Assembly (NCBI RefSeq): GCF_001590785.1
Contig: NZ_LTAO01000005.1
Span: forward strand, 1-61,176
Source: Alkalihalobacillus trypoxylicola
GTDB lineage: Bacteria > Bacillota > Bacilli > Bacillales > Bacillaceae_D
DNA length: 61,176 nucleotides
Direction: 5' to 3'
Positions within the stretch are counted from its first letter, which is position 1. Each line of letters opens with the position of its first letter. Position numbers and translations under genes: made by a program. The notes beneath the pieces are model-generated. The model did not search any database. It had not been told where the DNA came from and saw nothing but the letters and a program-made list of their open reading frames with translations. Positions 16,503 through 25,984 of the stretch are shown in pieces.

Positions 16503-17510
16503 ATGAGTGATTATCAAAATAAAAAAATATTAATTATTGGTGGAACTGGAACGATCGGACAATACCTATTAGAAGAGTTATTATTGCATTCTCCAGAGGT
16601 CATACGAATATTTAGCCGAGATGAATATAAACAGTTTGAATTAAGTCAAAAGTATCGTGAATTTAAAAATATTCGTTATTTAATTGGAGATATTCGTGAT
16701 GAAAAAAGGTTAATTCGTGCTATGGAGGATATTGACTATGTCTTTCATTTAGCCGCTATGAAGCATGTTCCTGCATGTGAATATAATCCACTTGAAGCGG
16801 TTAAAACGAATATTATTGGGACTCAAAATGTTATACAGGCAGCCCTTGAGAACAATGTGAAAAGAGTGCTTTTTACTAGCTCAGATAAAGCTATTTCGCC
16901 AACAAATGTATATGGATCGACTAAGTTAACAGCAGAACGTTTAATCGCAGCAGCAGATTATCAGAAGGGCTCAAAAAAGACGATATTTTCCTCTGTTCGC
17001 TTTGGTAATGTAATGGGCTCGCGTGGATCTGTTATTCCTCTTTTCAAAAAACAAATACTAAATCACCGTGAAATTACCGTGACGGATGGTAAAATGCTAC
17101 GTTATATGATGACACCTAGCCAAGCGATCCAATTAATCTTAAAAGCAAATAAGAGAGCGAAAGGTGGAGAGGTATTTGTTCTTAAAATGCCTGTTCTCAA
17201 AATTGGTGATTTAGCAGAAGTGATCATTGAAGAAGTAAGAAAACAATATTCAATTCGAGAAGAAATTAATATAAAAGAAATTGGAATACGACCGGGTGAA
17301 AAAAATTACGAGGAATTGATGACAGATGATGAGGTTTTAATTGCGATTGAGTCAGAAGATATGTACACGATATTACCTCACCATGAGCAAGGGGCTTATC
17401 AAAAGCAATGGAAGCAAGCACAGAAAGTAGAGAAACCATATCCAAAAGAAGAGGATGCTATATCAAAGAATAAGATAAGCAAGTGGTTTCAAGAAGAAAA
17501 CATACTGTAG
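16503..17510 (+). CDS. pseB: UDP-GlcNAc 4,6-dehydratase (inverting), PseB-like
   Basis: A 335-aa extended short-chain dehydrogenase of the PseB/FlaA1/CapD group. The Rossmann motif GGTGTIG is at residues 13-19. The PseB-type active-site block FTSSDKAISPTNVYGSTK spans 124-141, with catalytic Tyr137 and Lys141. MKHVPACEYNP (86-96) is also typical. PseB performs the first pseudaminic-acid step, making the 4-keto-6-deoxy sugar nucleotide with C5 inversion. The remaining pathway enzymes lie 8-15 kb downstream. Alternative: the retaining FlaA1-type enzyme of another sugar, less likely given that all Pse genes are present. Confidence 0.88.
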   Translation: MSDYQNKKILIIGGTGTIGQYLLEELLLHSPEVIRIFSRDEYKQFELSQKYREFKNIRYLIGDIRDEKRLIRAMEDIDYVFHLAAMKHVPACEYNPLEAVKTNIIGTQNVIQAALENNVKRVLFTSSDKAISPTNVYGSTKLTAERLIAAADYQKGSKKTIFSSVRFGNVMGSRGSVIPLFKKQILNHREITVTDGKMLRYMMTPSQAIQLILKANKRAKGGEVFVLKMPVLKIGDLAEVIIEEVRKQYSIREEINIKEIGIRPGEKNYEELMTDDEVLIAIESEDMYTILPHHEQGAYQKQWKQAQKVEKPYPKEEDAISKNKISKWFQEENIL

Positions 17511-17521
17511 AGGCGGTTGTT

Positions 17522-20359
17522 ATGATAAAAGAACAGAATGTAAAGTTTCTAAGTAGGAATTTCCCCCAGTTCAATTCACTACTTGAACAAGAAAAAATAA
17601 GTACATTTAATCATTTTGAAGTAGTGAATTCTAAATCTGGCCTACCAACGATTCAATATGTAGATAGTAATCAAAAACAATATATACATAGTGCTTATCA
17701 TCCAGAGAGAGAAGCAAAACAGTTAATTGAAAGCTACAAAAAGGAACTTGGAGTAATAGAAAAGTATGAGCATGTGCTTTTTTATGGATGTGGATTTGGT
17801 TATCATATTGAAGCTTTTCAAAAAGAATACCCACACTTGACTTATACGATTATTGAACCAGATGTAACTGTGTTCCAATTATTTATTGAACAAAATCTTT
17901 TTAGAAATGTCATAAAGAAAAGTCGTAATCTCTTCATTTCAAATCAAGCAAATCAAGAGCAAGAATTAGAGCAGTTTCTTGCAAATAATCAAGTACTAAC
18001 TAAAAAAACACTTATCATAGCCCATCCAGCCTATCAAAGAATATGGGCAAAGAAATACGAGCAATTTTTAGAAATTAGTAAAAAATCTTTACAGAATTAT
18101 TCGTTAAATTTGTATACAACGAACAAGTATAGTAGTCGTTGGGTAATGAATAGTTTAATGAATTTACCAGAGACATTAAAAACTCCAAATATATTAGACG
18201 CTAGCTATAAAAGATTTTTTGATGGTGTACCAATGCTAATTGTTTCAGCAGGACCTTCCTTAAAATATGAGTATGAAAACCTTAAGAAAATAAAAGAAAA
18301 AGGAATGGCATACATATTTGCTGTAGGTTCAGCTAATAAAGCGTTATTGAAAGAGGGAATTGTACCGGATGCTATATGTACGTATGATCCTCAAGAAGTT
18401 AATCAATATGCATTTGATGAGCTTAATAGACAGACTGAGTTAAACATTCCCTTAATTTATGGGACGAGCGTAGGATTCGAAACGGTTGAAAGATACAAAG
18501 GTCCTAAGCTTCATGTAATTACGAATCAAGATTCGATTACACCATATTATTTGTATCCGAAAAACGCTTCTATTGATGTAATTGAAGATGCTCCTACAAT
18601 AGCAAGTATAACGCTTCAATTAGCAGCGAAACTCAGAGCAAATCCAATTGTGTTAGTAGGGCAAAATCTTGGGTATCTTGATGAGGAAATTTATGCCAAA
18701 GGAATTAAAACGGAAGAGCAAACAAAACGATTAGAAGAAAACATGAAGCTAGAAAAAGGAGAGAATGTTACATTAAATGTTGTTGGTAAAGAAATGAAAA
18801 CATCCCTTTCCTTTTTAACTATGAAGCAGAGCTTAGAGTATTATATATCGACCTATTCTGATAGAAAGGTTATTAATACGACTATTGGTGGTGCAAAAAT
18901 AGAAGGTGCTGATTACGTCCCCTTATCTAATTTAATGGACACTGTATTTACTAATAGTAAGAAGAAAAACTTTTTTGAGGATATTGATTTATCAATAGAA
19001 AACAAAGTTGAGCAACAAGTTATTAACAAGGTTAGAAACATGGAAGCCTCAATTAGTGAGTATTATAAACTTTCAAGAAAAATTGAAAATTGGATAATGG
19101 AACATAAAAATGGTGACTCGTTACTAGATAATACGGTATTACATAAACTAACTAAGTCATTACATGCCCTTTTTCAACTCGACTTTCTATATGTTTACTT
19201 ACGACCATTAGAAAGAGTGCTTTTTGATAACTTAATAAAAAAAGTTCAAAGATTTGAAAAAGGTGAAGGGCCTTTAGATGAAATACTTGAGGAAATCATC
19301 ATATTTCTAAGGAAATGTGAAAAAAAGATAGAGGGTATACATCATAGTATTGAGCTAGTTCATCAGCAAATAATATCTAAGAATACTAAGGAAACAAAAT
19401 TATATAGAAGTTATGATGGAGTCTTTTTTTATCAAGGTAACTGGGAAAGAATGATATCTCCTATTAGTTTAAGTGCTAGAGATAGTTTAGGCTTTCAAAT
19501 TTCAGAAGGGATAAATGATGAAATATTCTTTGTTTTTGAAGGTGACAAGTTAGAGCTTTTATTTTTAGAAGATAAACATAATCCAATAGAAATAAATGTA
19601 TATATTGACCATAATAAAAAGCATTACACAAAAAAATATACAAATTTTAACCTTAATAAAAATGAACTTAGTTTGAGCATTAATAATCTTGACTACGGTA
19701 AGCACAATTTACGAATTCAAAAACGTAGTAAAGGCTCTTTTGCGTTTAAGGGTGTAAAAACAGATGGAGCTCTTTACCATATTGACGAAGTGCAAAACTA
19801 TGAAGATTTAAAGATTGGTAAAAGAATTCGTTGGGATTATTCTGCTTCTTATAATGAAGCCGGGATTTTCAATCCCTCAGATAAGTCAAAAGCTCATTTC
19901 ATTCCACCTTGGTCAGCAATCGAACCGAATGGCTCGTTTTATTTTATTATGGTCGATGAATTGGAAGGACAGAAACTATTAATTTCAGACCGGAATATAC
20001 AAAAAGAAATTGCATTCGGAAAAATAAAATCTGGTTTTGAAATAAACTCTGTCAAACCATTTTTAGAATTAAGGGATCATATTAAAGCTGACGTAAGGCC
20101 AATAACAAGTAATCATAATGAGGATATTAAAAATAGTGAGTGGGATAAATATATTGTGAATTCTACATATTCAAATTATACCATTCCAGGGGATAATGAA
20201 TTGTGGAATTGGGAAGATGTGGGGACTGTTTGTTTAACGAGTGATTACAAAGATATTATCGGGAGAGGGAAATCAACAGTCAATTATGGCTCCTTATCTA
20301 AATTGTCAAAGGATAAGATTTATAAAACAGGTGGAATAAGAGTAGTTTTAACCATATAA
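17522..20359 (+). CDS. maf: Maf flagellin glycosyltransferase with C-terminal beta-rich extension
   Basis: A 945-aa motility-associated factor (Maf, DUF115/MptE-like). The core motif LIVSAGPSLKYEYENL, then AVGSANKALLKEGIVPDAIC, spans about residues 240-295. Maf enzymes attach nonulosonic acids such as pseudaminic acid to flagellin Ser/Thr in the cytoplasm. Residues from about 628 are unusual. First comes a beta-sandwich-like segment (YDGVFFYQGNWERM to YGKHNLRIQKRSKG). Then from about 757 to the end there is a second region (NGSFYFIMVDE, SDRNIQKEI, GDNELWNWEDVGTVCLTSDY) reminiscent of the C-termini of phage-tail or surface proteins. ATG 17522 is preferred over the upstream in-frame ATG at 17483, which overlaps pseB. 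Confidence 0.9.
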   Translation: MIKEQNVKFLSRNFPQFNSLLEQEKISTFNHFEVVNSKSGLPTIQYVDSNQKQYIHSAYHPEREAKQLIESYKKELGVIEKYEHVLFYGCGFGYHIEAFQKEYPHLTYTIIEPDVTVFQLFIEQNLFRNVIKKSRNLFISNQANQEQELEQFLANNQVLTKKTLIIAHPAYQRIWAKKYEQFLEISKKSLQNYSLNLYTTNKYSSRWVMNSLMNLPETLKTPNILDASYKRFFDGVPMLIVSAGPSLKYEYENLKKIKEKGMAYIFAVGSANKALLKEGIVPDAICTYDPQEVNQYAFDELNRQTELNIPLIYGTSVGFETVERYKGPKLHVITNQDSITPYYLYPKNASIDVIEDAPTIASITLQLAAKLRANPIVLVGQNLGYLDEEIYAKGIKTEEQTKRLEENMKLEKGENVTLNVVGKEMKTSLSFLTMKQSLEYYISTYSDRKVINTTIGGAKIEGADYVPLSNLMDTVFTNSKKKNFFEDIDLSIENKVEQQVINKVRNMEASISEYYKLSRKIENWIMEHKNGDSLLDNTVLHKLTKSLHALFQLDFLYVYLRPLERVLFDNLIKKVQRFEKGEGPLDEILEEIIIFLRKCEKKIEGIHHSIELVHQQIISKNTKETKLYRSYDGVFFYQGNWERMISPISLSARDSLGFQISEGINDEIFFVFEGDKLELLFLEDKHNPIEINVYIDHNKKHYTKKYTNFNLNKNELSLSINNLDYGKHNLRIQKRSKGSFAFKGVKTDGALYHIDEVQNYEDLKIGKRIRWDYSASYNEAGIFNPSDKSKAHFIPPWSAIEPNGSFYFIMVDELEGQKLLISDRNIQKEIAFGKIKSGFEINSVKPFLELRDHIKADVRPITSNHNEDIKNSEWDKYIVNSTYSNYTIPGDNELWNWEDVGTVCLTSDYKDIIGRGKSTVNYGSLSKLSKDKIYKTGGIRVVLTI

Positions 20360-20375
20360 AGGAGCTGGAGAGTAT

Positions 20376-21464
20376 ATGACTAGAAATATTGTTTTCTTTG
20401 GAGCCTCTTTAAAAGGGAAAGAAATGTTAGATGTATTATTAAAAAATGTGGATGAAAACTATCAATTTTTATTCTTTGTAGATAACGATCAAGAAAAATG
20501 GGGACAGAAAATACGCGGTTATGAAATAAAAAAACCAAGTGAATTACATTTAATTAATCGAAAAGATTTACTAATTTTTATTTCTAGCATGTATCAAGAA
20601 GAGATTGCAGAACAATTACGAAATATGAATTTTATTGAAAATCAACAATTTTTTGCTGGGAGAACAGATGGAAGTAGTTTTCCTGTAACATTAACTTTTT
20701 CACAGGATAAGCAATTAGTTGTCAATTTAGCAGAAAAAAGAGGGTTCAAATTATTTATTAATAAGTATTTTAATTCTGAAATGACTAAATTCAGTAGAGT
20801 ACAAGCAAATTTAAATCAATTTTGGGTAAAAACAGTTGAAGAATTTATACCTACAGTCGTGGTGGATGTCGGACTTAATTATGGAGAAGGCTTATTTTCA
20901 ACAATCTATAAAGAACCAGTTGATATAATTGGAATAGAACCGAACCCTTATTTAATCGATTTTATTAGAAATTCTATAGAGCTACATCCTAATAAGAATA
21001 ATATAAACGTTGTAGAAGCAATTGCATCAAATGGTTATAATGAAAAGTTGGAATTTTTTGTTAATGAACAATCGGGCTTATCTGGATTAGTGGCACAAAA
21101 TCAAGGAATAAAAGAGATCATATACGTTCAATCAATAAAATTAGACGATATTTTATTAAAAAAAGGAAGTATTGATAGATTACTTTTTAAAATTGATGTT
21201 GAAGGGCATGAACCCTATGTTTTAGAAGGTATGAGTAAAACGATTTCAAGTTCTAAAGAGGCTATCGGATTTGTTGAATTCGATTCAAAATTTTTAGACA
21301 AGCAAGGTATTAATATTCAAGAGTACCTTAACTTTCTATTCAAGTGGTTTCTAGTTGAAATTTATCAAGATAGGGTAAGAACAAGTATCTCAAAAGAAGG
21401 CTTGTTGAATTTAACAAAAATGAAAAAACATTTACATACTGATTTAGTTTTGATAAAAAAATAA
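20376..21464 (+). CDS. FkbM-type methyltransferase with N-terminal Rossmann-like module
   Basis: A 362-aa two-domain protein. Residues 1-110 form the auxiliary module shared by three neighbours: IVFFGASLKGKEMLD, FFVDNDQEKWGQKI, IFISSMYQEEIAEQL. Residues from about 160 form an FkbM S-adenosylmethionine methyltransferase: VVDVGLNYGEG (SAM-binding), IGIEPNPYLIDFI, and FKIDVEGHEPYVLEGM. The likely role is O-methylation of a glycan sugar; the acceptor is unknown. GGAGCTGGAG precedes ATG 20376, 16 nt after maf. Confidence 0.88.
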   Translation: MTRNIVFFGASLKGKEMLDVLLKNVDENYQFLFFVDNDQEKWGQKIRGYEIKKPSELHLINRKDLLIFISSMYQEEIAEQLRNMNFIENQQFFAGRTDGSSFPVTLTFSQDKQLVVNLAEKRGFKLFINKYFNSEMTKFSRVQANLNQFWVKTVEEFIPTVVVDVGLNYGEGLFSTIYKEPVDIIGIEPNPYLIDFIRNSIELHPNKNNINVVEAIASNGYNEKLEFFVNEQSGLSGLVAQNQGIKEIIYVQSIKLDDILLKKGSIDRLLFKIDVEGHEPYVLEGMSKTISSSKEAIGFVEFDSKFLDKQGINIQEYLNFLFKWFLVEIYQDRVRTSISKEGLLNLTKMKKHLHTDLVLIKK

Positions 21465-21477
21465 AGCGGTGAATAGG

Positions 21478-22734
21478 ATGGAATTACAATCTCAATTAAA
21501 GAAATTTAACTGGGAATATAAACTAGATTTATATATGGATTGTTTTGATTATGTAAACAATATAAAGGAAGTAAGTACACCAGAACTATCAGTAGTGGTA
21601 ATATCATGGAGGCTACATAAGGATACGTTAGTAAATTTTAAAAAATTACATGAGCAAAGGAAAGCACAAAACTTCGAATTAATTTTTGTGAACAATGGTG
21701 CCAGTGTCGAAGAGTTTAGTGTATTAGAACCATATATAAATACTTATATAAAGCTCAAGGAAAATACAGGTGCTTATTTAGCAAGAAATATAGGGGCAGT
21801 TTTTACAAATTCTCCTATTTTATTTTTTTTAGAAGATGATGGGATTCCTGATGAACAATTGATTGATTCTCATCTACTAGCACATAAACGCTACGATGTA
21901 ATATCAGTTGCAGGAATATACCTTTATAAAACAGATAATGTTTTAAATGAGATACAGACTCACTACTATAGCGGTGATATGATTTTCCCTAAATTTTCTA
22001 ATTTAGAAGGGAATACATCCTATTTAAGTAAAAGTTTTTTTGAAGTAGGAGGATGGGATGATGCTATAAAATTTGGTGGTGGAGGAAAAGAGCTTGCTAT
22101 TAGACTATTCCAAAAGTACCCCATTTATTCAAAGCAAATTTATAGTCCTTATAGTATTATTTATCATGATTACGTAGCGGATGAAAATCATTTAGAAAGA
22201 AAGTTATTAAGACAGAAGCAATCATTTGCAAGATTAGAAAAAAAGCACCGAAATTGGGCAGAGTTTAAAAATGAATGGGCTCCTTATGTTAGAAAACAAG
22301 GAACAGTCGTTCTTAAATCAAGAGAAATAGAATTAGAGAAAAAATTTGATGCACTAATGAGTCATGTGTTAAAACGAAATAATAATAAAATTTCGTCTTA
22401 TATGAGTGGGATAATTTTTATCGATGACATTGAAAGAAACAGAACACTATTGAATAGTTTAAAAAGTAAAAATCTTGTTATTTTCGGTTGCGGTTTATTT
22501 GGAAGAAATATAAATAAAATGCTATTAAATCAAAATATAAAAATTAGCTATTTTTGTGATAACAACAAACAGATATGGAATGAAAATATTGATGGTGTTA
22601 AAGTAATTTCACCAACCATGTTAACTGAAGACTATTATATATTGATTGCATCACAATGGAGCTTTGATATAAGTATACAACTTCAAGGGTTAGGGCTTAA
22701 GGCAGGAGAGCATTATAAAAGAGTGATCTATTAA
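21478..22734 (+). CDS. GT2-like glycosyltransferase with C-terminal Rossmann-like module
   Basis: A 418-aa GT-A-fold family 2 transferase: LSVVVISWRL (strand 1), LIFVNNGAS, NTGAYLARNIGA and the metal-binding acidic stretch FLEDDGIPDE, followed by a family 2 acceptor region GGWDDAIKFGGGGKELAIR. From about residue 330 the auxiliary module appears: LVIFGCGLFGRNINKML, YFCDNNKQIWNENIDG, LIASQWSFDISIQLQGLG. A GTG at 21469 would add three residues; ATG 21478 is chosen because GGTGA lies just before it. The sugar transferred is unknown. Confidence 0.85.
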   Translation: MELQSQLKKFNWEYKLDLYMDCFDYVNNIKEVSTPELSVVVISWRLHKDTLVNFKKLHEQRKAQNFELIFVNNGASVEEFSVLEPYINTYIKLKENTGAYLARNIGAVFTNSPILFFLEDDGIPDEQLIDSHLLAHKRYDVISVAGIYLYKTDNVLNEIQTHYYSGDMIFPKFSNLEGNTSYLSKSFFEVGGWDDAIKFGGGGKELAIRLFQKYPIYSKQIYSPYSIIYHDYVADENHLERKLLRQKQSFARLEKKHRNWAEFKNEWAPYVRKQGTVVLKSREIELEKKFDALMSHVLKRNNNKISSYMSGIIFIDDIERNRTLLNSLKSKNLVIFGCGLFGRNINKMLLNQNIKISYFCDNNKQIWNENIDGVKVISPTMLTEDYYILIASQWSFDISIQLQGLGLKAGEHYKRVIY

Positions 22735-22823
22735 TATTATTAATATTAAGGGAGTAATCGAGTTTACAACTTAGCACTGTTAGTTTTAAAAGATATAATA
22801 CTAGTATTATTGTGGAGGAATCT

Positions 22824-23924
22824 ATGAGCCATAAATCACCATTTGTATCAGTTATAATACCAACATATAACAGAGCTGAAGTCATTATGAGAGCAATAAA
22901 TAGTGTGTTGAATCAAACGTACAAAGATTTTGAAATGATTATTATCGATGATGGCTCTAGCGATAATACAGAATATGTAGTGAAGCAGATAATTGACTCA
23001 AGGGTTAGATACATTAAGCACCATAAAAATCTAAATGGGGCTATTGCTAGAAATACTGGAATTGACGCATCTCGTGGTGAATTTATTGCATTTTTAGACT
23101 CTGATGACGAGTGGTTACCAAGGAAGTTAGAAAAGCAATTATCGATCTTATTAAAATGTGACAACAAAGAGAATGTTCTTTGCTATTCACAACTCATAAA
23201 ACAGACAGGGGCAATAAAAAGGACCTCACCAAAAAGAGGGATTGAAACTTCAGAATTAGTAGAGGAATATTTATTTTTAAATAATGGTTTAATTCAGACT
23301 AGTACTCTTATTTTACACCACTCGCTTATAAAGAAAATAAGGTTTGATGAACAATTGATTCGTCACCAAGATTGGGATTTATGTTTACGTTTGTCGCGAG
23401 AAAATGTAGATTTTCTATTTCTAAACGAGCCCTTAGCTGTTTGGTATGATGAACAATGGTTGGAAAGAGTTTCAAAGAAAAACGACTATAAATTTTCATT
23501 AAAATGGATTAATTCTTATAAAGGAGAAATATCAGAAAGAGCATATGATGCATTTTTAGAAAAAACGGTCATTCCGAGAAAGACTTTACATGAAACTAAT
23601 TTGAAAAAGAAAACCAAACTTAAGGAATTAATGAAAGATAAAAAAGTGGCTATATATGGTGCCGGATTAACAACCCAATCCATTCTTGAGGAATTGGAAT
23701 TGGAACAGGAAAATATAGAACAAATAGTGGCATTAATTGATAGCTCTCCTGAAAAGCAAGGAATGAGATTTCAAGGTATTAAGGTGTTTCCTCCTTCAAA
23801 GATTTTGTCTTTAGTAATCGATGTATTAGTCATTTCTGTTGATAAGGTAGAGGTCTCCAAGGGGATTTTAACAGAGTTAAAAGGTATGGATATGGTGGTT
23901 ATCGATTTAAATCAATATCTATGA
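22824..23924 (+). CDS. GT2 glycosyltransferase with C-terminal Rossmann-like module
   Basis: A 366-aa family 2 glycosyltransferase: VSVIIPTYNRAE, IIIDDGSSDNTE, NLNGAIARNTGI and FLDSDDEWLPRKLE (DxD-type). The acceptor motif HQDWDLCLRLSRE is also typical. From about residue 272 the shared module follows in a diverged form: KVAIYGAGLTTQSILEELE, LIDSSPEKQGMRFQGI. GTG 22812 is in frame, but TGGAGGAA (22813-22820) is clearly the ribosome site for ATG 22824. 89 nt separate it from the previous gene. Confidence 0.9.
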   Translation: MSHKSPFVSVIIPTYNRAEVIMRAINSVLNQTYKDFEMIIIDDGSSDNTEYVVKQIIDSRVRYIKHHKNLNGAIARNTGIDASRGEFIAFLDSDDEWLPRKLEKQLSILLKCDNKENVLCYSQLIKQTGAIKRTSPKRGIETSELVEEYLFLNNGLIQTSTLILHHSLIKKIRFDEQLIRHQDWDLCLRLSRENVDFLFLNEPLAVWYDEQWLERVSKKNDYKFSLKWINSYKGEISERAYDAFLEKTVIPRKTLHETNLKKKTKLKELMKDKKVAIYGAGLTTQSILEELELEQENIEQIVALIDSSPEKQGMRFQGIKVFPPSKILSLVIDVLVISVDKVEVSKGILTELKGMDMVVIDLNQYL

Positions 23925-23966
23925 ATGATTGATAACCATTTAATGTGATGTAGGAAGGGTAATTTT

Positions 23967-25130
23967 ATGATGGAAAGTTCTAAAATGCACATCATTACTG
24001 CTGTAGACGATCATTATGCACAGCATCTGGGAGTCATGCTAACTTCATTATTTGAGAATTTAAAAAAGGATACTTCTGTGCAGCTATATATTATTGATGG
24101 GGGAATCCAAGATAATAATTCTTCAAAACTTAAATCATTATTAGGGAGATTTAAAGTAGACGTTAAATACGTAAAGGTGAACAAAGAAATATTAAATGAT
24201 TTTTTCATCGATAAGCATTTAAGTGTTGCCACATATTATAAAGCTTTAATCCCATTATTGTTAGAAAAAGATATAAACAAAGTGATCTATCTAGATAGCG
24301 ATATCATTATAAAGGACGATCTTTATAAGTTGTGGGAAACAAACGTTTCATCCACGTTCCTTTGTGCGGTAGATAATTCAAATTTACAACGGAATGCAGA
24401 CTTAAATATGCCAGCTACTGCTAATTATTTCAATGCAGGTGTCATGATTATCAATGTTCAAAAATGGAGAGAAAATCATATTGTCTCTAATGTTTTGGAT
24501 TTTATAAGCTATCATAAAGAAGGATTGAAATTTCATGATCAGGATGCATTAAATGTAGTATTGATGGGGAAATGGGAAGCTTTACATCCAAAATGGAATT
24601 ATAGAGAATCTTATAAAAGCATTACAGCTGAAACTTCTAAGGATTCTATTTTAGAAATTCATGAGGCCATTAAATATCCTTCCATTATTCATTTTACGGA
24701 TGCATCAAAACCTTGGCACTATTTAAACAATCATCCTTATAAGGGTGATTATCTCTATTACTTAAGTAAAACACCATGGTCAGATTATGCTTATCCAAAG
24801 CAACACGAAATAGAAGAGTACTTTACAAGCAAAAAAGTAATTATTTTCGGTACAGGGAAGAGTAGCGAGGAGACGGCATCCTTATTGGAGTCTAAAAATT
24901 ATCGCATTGCTTATTTTCTTGATAATAATCCCCAAAAATGGGGGCAGGATTTAGGAAAAACTACTATACAAAAACCGGAAACTTTAATTAATGAGCAGAA
25001 AGAATCTATTTTTATTATTATAGCTAGCATGTACTACACGGAGATATCGAGCCAGCTAGAGAGTATGGGTTTTAAACGAAATATTCATTTTGTTGTTAAA
25101 GGTTTTGAGAATGAGCTAGGAAATGATTAG
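23967..25130 (+). CDS. GT8 glycosyltransferase with C-terminal Rossmann-like module
   Basis: A 387-aa family 8 (retaining, LgtC-like) transferase: IITAVDDHYAQHLGVMLTSL, the metal-binding VIYLDSDIIIKDDLYKLW, YFNAGVMIINVQKWRE, HDQDALNVVLMGKW and IIHFTDASKPWHY. From about residue 289 the shared module is well preserved: KVIIFGTGKSSEETASLLE, YFLDNNPQKWGQDLG, IIASMYYTEISSQLESMGF. ATG 23967 or the adjacent ATG 23970 follows AGGAAGGG. Substrate unknown; GT8 enzymes often use UDP-Glc or UDP-Gal. Confidence 0.9.
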   Translation: MMESSKMHIITAVDDHYAQHLGVMLTSLFENLKKDTSVQLYIIDGGIQDNNSSKLKSLLGRFKVDVKYVKVNKEILNDFFIDKHLSVATYYKALIPLLLEKDINKVIYLDSDIIIKDDLYKLWETNVSSTFLCAVDNSNLQRNADLNMPATANYFNAGVMIINVQKWRENHIVSNVLDFISYHKEGLKFHDQDALNVVLMGKWEALHPKWNYRESYKSITAETSKDSILEIHEAIKYPSIIHFTDASKPWHYLNNHPYKGDYLYYLSKTPWSDYAYPKQHEIEEYFTSKKVIIFGTGKSSEETASLLESKNYRIAYFLDNNPQKWGQDLGKTTIQKPETLINEQKESIFIIIASMYYTEISSQLESMGFKRNIHFVVKGFENELGND

Positions 25131-25268
25131 TTTACTGGAAATGCAATTCCTTTATTTAATACGGTGAGATGAATAGGTATTGAAATAATCAATTCTAATA
25201 TAAGTTTGGTATTTCAAAGCATTATTATAGAAATTTAAAAAGTGATTACTTGAAAAGGGTAGATATCA

Positions 25269-25973
25269 TTGTTAAATAAATTTATTGAGTGGTATAAATC
25301 ATTTAAATTAAAGTACGTTGTGCAAGAAAGAAGAAAGCATGAATACTTTATAAATCGATATTACGCACATCTAGTGGACCCCTTCTTTACTAAGTTAGTT
25401 TATGACCTCAGATTCTCTCCTAACATGGTTACACTAATTTCAGCAAGTATGGGGATTTTTGCTGGGGTGTTTTTTGCTTTTGAGTATTTTATAATCGGTG
25501 CATTTCTAGTTCAATTACACCATTTATTTGATGGGGCTGATGGGAATTTGGCACGGCTGACAAACAGGTGTTCAAATTTTGGAGCGATGCTAGATAAGTA
25601 TTTAGATAGGGTAGTAAGACTTGTATTATTAAGTTCGGTTTTATATATAACGGATGTACCAATTATAATAAAAATATTGTTTGTGGCAACTTTATTCTTT
25701 GATTTAGCGATTGTACATTATTTTGTCTTACCTTTTATGAAAAAATATGAACTTGTGAGAGCGAAATGGAAGCAATGGTGTTTAAATCATGGTATTATTC
25801 CCGCATTTGATATATTTTTAATCTATTTTTTATTATCCGTGTTTGGTTTTTTAGGAAGGTTAGATCTATTTATCTATGTAATAATTATTGGGAAAAATAT
25901 AGACTGGCTTTATAGAGTATGGGAATGTGTAAAAACAAAATATTACTATAAAGTAAAAATAAAAAATGTATAA
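25269..25973 (+). CDS. CDP-alcohol phosphotransferase family membrane protein
   Basis: A 234-aa integral membrane enzyme with the complete family motif D-x2-D-G-x2-A-R-x8-G-x3-D-x3-D at residues 88-113 (D88, D91, G92, A95, R96, G105, D109, D113). Several hydrophobic segments flank it. These enzymes move a phospho-alcohol from a CDP-alcohol to an acceptor hydroxyl with release of CMP, usually in lipid synthesis. In this flagellin-glycan island it may instead modify a lipid carrier or a glycan. Start is TTG 25269 with AAAAGGG upstream; no earlier in-frame ATG exists. Confidence 0.87.
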   Translation: MLNKFIEWYKSFKLKYVVQERRKHEYFINRYYAHLVDPFFTKLVYDLRFSPNMVTLISASMGIFAGVFFAFEYFIIGAFLVQLHHLFDGADGNLARLTNRCSNFGAMLDKYLDRVVRLVLLSSVLYITDVPIIIKILFVATLFFDLAIVHYFVLPFMKKYELVRAKWKQWCLNHGIIPAFDIFLIYFLLSVFGFLGRLDLFIYVIIIGKNIDWLYRVWECVKTKYYYKVKIKNV

Positions 25974-25984
25974 GAGGGATTTTT

